A stretch of 10,224 nt of DNA from an uncultured Alphaproteobacteria bacterium (GTDB taxonomy: Bacteria; Pseudomonadota; Alphaproteobacteria; RF32; CAG-239), in contig CALXWF010000058.1 of NCBI GenBank assembly GCA_944392285.1, forward strand, positions 1 through 10,224, in the 5' to 3' direction. A program made the translations under genes and the position numbers. The notes under the pieces are model-generated. The model was not told where the DNA came from and made no database searches. It saw only the letters and a list, made by a program, of their open reading frames with translations. Below, piece by piece: positions 7,077 to 10,224 of this stretch; the first letter of the stretch is position 1; every line of letters starts with the position of its first letter.

Positions 7077-8252
7077 ATGAGTGAATCTTTATTTATTGAA
7101 GTCAGTAAAGAACAATGCCAAAAATATGGTGAAGACTGTTTTGGTGACACGGTATATACCAAAAAAATTCCCGAAGAAAGACGAATTATCTCGATTCTCT
7201 CAGATGGTTTGGGCAGCGGCGTCAAAGCTAACATCTTGTCTTCCATGACCACACGCATGGCCATGAAATTTGTTGAAAGCAATATGGAACTTTTGCGCTC
7301 ATCCGAAGTCATGATGGATGCCCTCCCCATTTGCCAGATTCGCAAAATCAGTTATGCGACTTTTTCAATTGTTGACAGTGAGCTTGAAGGCAAAACCCGC
7401 ATTTTTGAGATGGACAATCCGTCTTTTATTTTTATTCGTGACGGCAAAGAGGTCAAAGTAAAATCCAGAGAACTCTCTTCGCCGAAGTGGAAAGAGCGCA
7501 CCATCAATGTTTCACAAATCACCACCCAGCCCGAAGACCGCATAATTTTAATTTCAGACGGCGTAAGTCAGGCCGGATTGGGCAACAAATTATACCCGCT
7601 TGGTTGGCAGCGCAGCGGTTGTGTAGATTACATTTTAAAACAGATTCGCAAGAACCCCTACATCTCGGCCTATGACTTGGCACACGGCGTCGTTCGGGAA
7701 GCTCTTGAAAAAGAGGTTGAAAAAAAAGCCGGAGATGATATAAGCTGCGTGGTTTTATATTTTCGCAAGCCGCGCAAATTATTAGTTTTAACCGGCCCGC
7801 CCTTTGATGAAGACAAAGACAAAGAAATTGCCGAAATGGTATCGCTCTATGACGGCAAAACAGCAATTTGCGGCGGCACCACGGCCAATATTGTCGAGCG
7901 TGAACTTTGCTTAAAATGCGAAATTGATAAAACCAGTTTTGATGAAAAAATCCCCATGGCCTCTAAAATGGAAGGGGTTGATTTGGTGACGGAAGGCATT
8001 TTAACCTTGACTGAGGTTTATCGTATGCTAAAAGAAGGCATAGACAAACAAAAAGACAATGCCGCCGTCCGGTTAGCCAATTTGTTGCTTGACAGTGACA
8101 AGATAGACTTTGTTGTCGGCACCAAGATAAACATAGCCCATCAAGACCCAAATTTACCGATGGAGCTTGAAATCAGACGCAACATTGTCAAAAAAATATT
8201 TAGAATATTGCAAGACAAATATTTTAAAGAAATTAGTGTAAGATACGTATAA
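7077..8252 (+). CDS. SpoIIE family (PP2C-type) protein phosphatase with extra C-terminal domain
   Basis: 391 residues, cytoplasmic, no TM segment. The N-terminal part (about 1-230) is a SpoIIE/PP2C phosphatase: SDGLGSG (42-48) supplies the metal-binding Asp-Gly, LISDGV (158-163) the second Asp, and GDDIS (219-223) the final Asp pair. It should therefore be an active Mn/Mg-dependent Ser/Thr phosphatase. The segment from about 232 to 391 is a separate domain with LVLTGPPFDE (236-245), GGTTANIVER (266-275) and EGILTLTEVYRML (306-318). I know this extension from hydrogenase-linked phosphatases but not its function. Such genes recur beside sensory [FeFe] hydrogenases in anaerobes. Here it starts 3 nt after the sensory hydrogenase gene, which suggests the two products form a sensing-output pair. 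No anti-sigma kinase or STAS substrate is encoded in the window, so the target is unknown. Confidence 0.9.
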   Translation: MSESLFIEVSKEQCQKYGEDCFGDTVYTKKIPEERRIISILSDGLGSGVKANILSSMTTRMAMKFVESNMELLRSSEVMMDALPICQIRKISYATFSIVDSELEGKTRIFEMDNPSFIFIRDGKEVKVKSRELSSPKWKERTINVSQITTQPEDRIILISDGVSQAGLGNKLYPLGWQRSGCVDYILKQIRKNPYISAYDLAHGVVREALEKEVEKKAGDDISCVVLYFRKPRKLLVLTGPPFDEDKDKEIAEMVSLYDGKTAICGGTTANIVERELCLKCEIDKTSFDEKIPMASKMEGVDLVTEGILTLTEVYRMLKEGIDKQKDNAAVRLANLLLDSDKIDFVVGTKINIAHQDPNLPMELEIRRNIVKKIFRILQDKYFKEISVRYV

Positions 8253-8264
8253 AGGAACAGTACC

Positions 8265-8534
8265 ATGAAAAAAGTAGTTGTAAAAATCTGCGCGGGAACC
8301 TCATGTTTTGTAATGGGTGCCGCACAAATACAGGCACTGGAATTTACACCGCCCGAAGACATTGCCGACAAAATCGAGCTTGTTGAAGTGCGTTGCATGA
8401 ACCTCTGCAAAGACACTACAGCCAAATATAACCGTGGCCCATTTGTTATGGTTAATGACGAACTTATTGAAGAAGCTACTTTTGAAAAAGTGGTTGAGAA
8501 AATACGTGAAGTTTTAAAAAATCAATGCGACTAA
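8265..8534 (+). CDS. (2Fe-2S) ferredoxin domain-containing protein, thioredoxin-like (second copy)
   Basis: 89 residues. Cysteine layout C9-x4-C14 (CAGTSC) and C44-x3-C48 (RCMNLC) matches the [2Fe-2S] thioredoxin-fold family. The C-terminal half carries GPFVMVNDELIEEATFEKV, the usual strand-helix ending. It belongs to the same family as the first gene of the operon but is only distantly similar, so it is unlikely to be a recent duplicate. A good AAAGGA site overlaps the phosphatase stop and precedes the ATG by 8 nt. It sits 20 nt upstream of the catalytic hydrogenase, and is probably that enzyme's dedicated electron-transfer partner (inference from order). Confidence 0.88.
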   Translation: MKKVVVKICAGTSCFVMGAAQIQALEFTPPEDIADKIELVEVRCMNLCKDTTAKYNRGPFVMVNDELIEEATFEKVVEKIREVLKNQCD

Positions 8535-8554
8535 GAAGGAACGGATAAAAGAAG

Positions 8555-10003
8555 ATGTTAATTCCCAAGAATAATGCCAACCAAATGCGCACAAAAATTT
8601 TGATTAAACTTGCGGAAAGTTATTTTGCCGACAAGTTTGCCAATGCCGACCGCATTCCTTTGGACTTGCGCCCCAAAGAGATGCAATCCAGCCGTTGCTG
8701 TATTTATAAAGACCGCGCGGTTTTAAAATACCGTTGCATGGCCGGGCTCGGTGTTTCTCCCGATACGGAAACAGATGAATTAAAAACGCTGAAAGAATAT
8801 GGCACCGACGCCCTCAAACGCACGGAAGCCGACAAAAGCCGTTTGTCGGTAATTGATATTGCCTGCTCGGCTTGCGTAAAATCACAATATATGGTTACCA
8901 ATGCTTGCCGCGGATGTTTTGCCCAACCTTGTCGTCTGAACTGCCCGAAAGAAGCCATTTCCATTGTCAACGGTCGGGCATGGATAGACCCTGAAAAATG
9001 CGTTAACTGCGGCAAATGTCATGAGGTTTGCCCCTACCATTCCATTATCAGAATTCCGGTTCCCTGCGAGGAAGCCTGCCCGGTAGGCGCCATTACCAAA
9101 GATGAATTCGGCAAAGAACATATTGACGCTGAAAAATGCATTTCTTGCGGTAAATGTTTGATGTCTTGTCCGTTTGGAGCAATTGTTGAAAGCTCACAAA
9201 TGGTAGATGTCTTGAAAGAGATTTATGACACGGATCATAAAGTTGTTGCCATGTTAGCGCCGGCAGTTGTCGGCCAGTTTCCGGGCGACATCAAAAACAT
9301 GGTCGGTGCCTTAAAGAAAGTCGGCTTTGATGAAGTTGTCGAAGTTGCGGTCGGTGCCGACATTACTACTGAAAAAGAAGCAGCCGAATTTATGGAAAAG
9401 ATGGAAGCCGGAGTTGACTTTATGACCACCTCATGCTGTCCGGCATATTTCCGTGCGGCACAAGTACACATGCCTGAGGTAGCTCCGCATGTATCAAGCA
9501 CCAAGACGCCGATGTATTATACAGCAGAATTGGTCAAGAAAGAATATCCGAATTGCAAAGCCGTTTTCATCGGACCTTGCTTGGCCAAACGTGTTGAGGC
9601 AGAATATGACCCCAATGTGGACTATGTCTTGACCTTTGAAGAGATCGGCGCCGTTTTCGTTGCCAAAGGCATTAATGTTGACGAATGTCCGGCAGAAGAA
9701 TTCAAGCAAGTTTCTTATGCTCAGGGTCGTAAATTCCCGATAAGCGGGGGTGTTGCCGGAGCCGTTGCCTCTATGGTAGAAGGTAAGATGGAAATCAAAC
9801 CTGAACTGATAGACGGCTTAAGCAAAGAAAACATCAAACTCTTAAAACGCTATGCCACCAAAGGCTGTGACAGCAACATGATTGAGGTTATGTGCTGTGA
9901 AGGCGGCTGTGTTGCAGGCCCAGGCTGCATTGCTCTGGCCAAAAAAGCGGCACGCGCAATTGAGAGCTATGTTGCTCAAGGTGAAGATTTAAGCAAAAAA
10001 TAA
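8555..10003 (+). CDS. Monomeric [FeFe] hydrogenase, group B-like (4Fe-4S dicluster plus H-domain)
   Basis: 482 residues, cytoplasmic. Catalyses reversible 2H+ + 2e- to H2. The N-terminal part (about 45-210) is cysteine-rich: C104/C107, C118-x2-C121-x4-C126-x3-C130, C149-x2-C152-x2-C155-x3-C159, C171/C175, and C195-x2-C198-x2-C201-x3-C205, enough for at least three [4Fe-4S] clusters. The H-domain (about 228-475) has all three active-site motifs: TTSCCPA (proton-shuttle C294 and ligand C295), GPCLAKRVE (C342, K345, E348), EVMCCEGGCVAGPG (C448, C452). The CEGGC-x2-GPG form and GPC instead of MPC fit group B monomeric enzymes rather than group A. There is no C-terminal small-subunit (SSU) region and no twin-arginine signal, so it is soluble and cytosolic. 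Its ATG at 8555 follows AAGGA at a rather long 14 nt; M11 is an alternative start. It is the last gene of the operon. Electrons probably come from ferredoxin and the adjacent [2Fe-2S] protein. HydE, HydF and HydG are required but not encoded here. Confidence 0.94.
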   Translation: MLIPKNNANQMRTKILIKLAESYFADKFANADRIPLDLRPKEMQSSRCCIYKDRAVLKYRCMAGLGVSPDTETDELKTLKEYGTDALKRTEADKSRLSVIDIACSACVKSQYMVTNACRGCFAQPCRLNCPKEAISIVNGRAWIDPEKCVNCGKCHEVCPYHSIIRIPVPCEEACPVGAITKDEFGKEHIDAEKCISCGKCLMSCPFGAIVESSQMVDVLKEIYDTDHKVVAMLAPAVVGQFPGDIKNMVGALKKVGFDEVVEVAVGADITTEKEAAEFMEKMEAGVDFMTTSCCPAYFRAAQVHMPEVAPHVSSTKTPMYYTAELVKKEYPNCKAVFIGPCLAKRVEAEYDPNVDYVLTFEEIGAVFVAKGINVDECPAEEFKQVSYAQGRKFPISGGVAGAVASMVEGKMEIKPELIDGLSKENIKLLKRYATKGCDSNMIEVMCCEGGCVAGPGCIALAKKAARAIESYVAQGEDLSKK

Positions 10004-10020
10004 ATCTGCCGTTAAACCAG

Positions 10021-10053
10021 AAAAAAGCACCTTGCATAAGGTGCTTTTTTCTT
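10021..10053 (+). terminator. Intrinsic terminator of the hydrogenase operon
   Basis: A perfect 13-bp stem (10021-10033 with 10038-10050) closes on a GCAT loop. The left arm begins with six A and the right arm ends with six T, so it can act on both strands. It lies 17 nt after the last stop codon of the operon. Confidence 0.9.
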
Positions 10054-10142
10054 ATCCGCCTTTTTCCGGCACACATAAATAAGAGGGGCAATAGGCACCC
10101 ATAGAGCTCAAAAATAAATCCCGATATATGAGGCATATAATA

Positions 10143-10209
10143 AGAAGCAAGGGAAAAATTTTTTGAGCGTACACAGTAGTACGTGACTAAAAATTTTTCC
10201 CTTACTTCT
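10143..10209. repeat. Long imperfect inverted repeat (intergenic palindromic element)
   Basis: Arms 10143-10163 and 10189-10209 are complementary over 21 positions with one mismatch (10148 with 10204). Each arm contains an AAGGGAAAAATTTTT-like block. The 25-nt centre holds a second small stem, CGTAC/GTACG (10168-10172 with 10179-10183), around ACAGTA. It codes for nothing and lies beyond the operon terminator. The form suggests a dispersed intergenic palindromic repeat or small non-autonomous element; it could also act as a terminator for a gene to the right. The rest of 10054-10224 shows no gene. Confidence 0.65.
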
Positions 10210-10224
10210 GTATTAGATGACCAT

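Noticed and set aside
7519..7866. 115-residue minus-strand frame inside the phosphatase gene
   Set aside because: Antisense shadow of a well-supported gene; the product is low-complexity and rich in Arg, Cys and Leu with no family signature.

Overview
The window looks like a piece of a Gram-negative, fermentative, anaerobic bacterial chromosome. Reading style, composition and gene types (a hybrid kinase with a secretory N-terminus, degenerate GGDEF/EAL-like proteins) would fit an uncultured gut or sediment alphaproteobacterium. That placement is inference, because no rRNA or other phylogenetic marker is present. There is no integrase, transposase or CRISPR array. The window splits into two divergent transcription units that share a 183-bp intergenic region (4839-5021).

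Left half, minus strand (4838 to 144): a periplasm-sensing hybrid histidine kinase (SBP_bac_3-like sensor, one TM segment, HisKA/HATPase, C-terminal receiver) is followed by two tandem 427-residue paralogues. These look like degenerate GGDEF-EAL proteins that have lost the catalytic signatures of both domains. The paralogues are separated by 6 nt and are probably translationally coupled. A plausible internal promoter lies just upstream of the first. The extreme left edge (1-152) holds a cluster of short hairpins ending in a plus-strand intrinsic terminator.

Right half, plus strand (5022 to 10003): a compact five-gene operon for [FeFe]-hydrogenase-based H2 metabolism and probably H2 or redox sensing. 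The order is: thioredoxin-fold [2Fe-2S] protein; sensory-type [FeFe] hydrogenase with a PAS domain and the proton-shuttle cysteine replaced by alanine; SpoIIE/PP2C-type phosphatase with an uncharacterised C-terminal domain; second thioredoxin-fold [2Fe-2S] protein; monomeric group-B-like catalytic [FeFe] hydrogenase with intact H-cluster motifs. The promoter has a perfect TATAAT and 17-bp spacing. The operon ends in a 13-bp perfect-stem terminator. This resembles the Hfs/HydS-type clusters of thermophilic Firmicutes and Thermotogae. No maturases (HydE, HydF, HydG) are in the window, so they must be elsewhere.

Working model (inference): the sensory hydrogenase reports H2 or redox state through its H-cluster, FeS chain and PAS domain. 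The phosphatase converts that into dephosphorylation of an unknown partner. The [2Fe-2S] proteins and the group-B enzyme carry out electron transfer and H2 turnover. The divergent kinase/pseudo-EAL unit may be a separate environmental-sensing system or may regulate the hydrogenase operon; the sequence alone cannot decide. The right edge carries a long imperfect inverted repeat that looks like an intergenic palindromic element.
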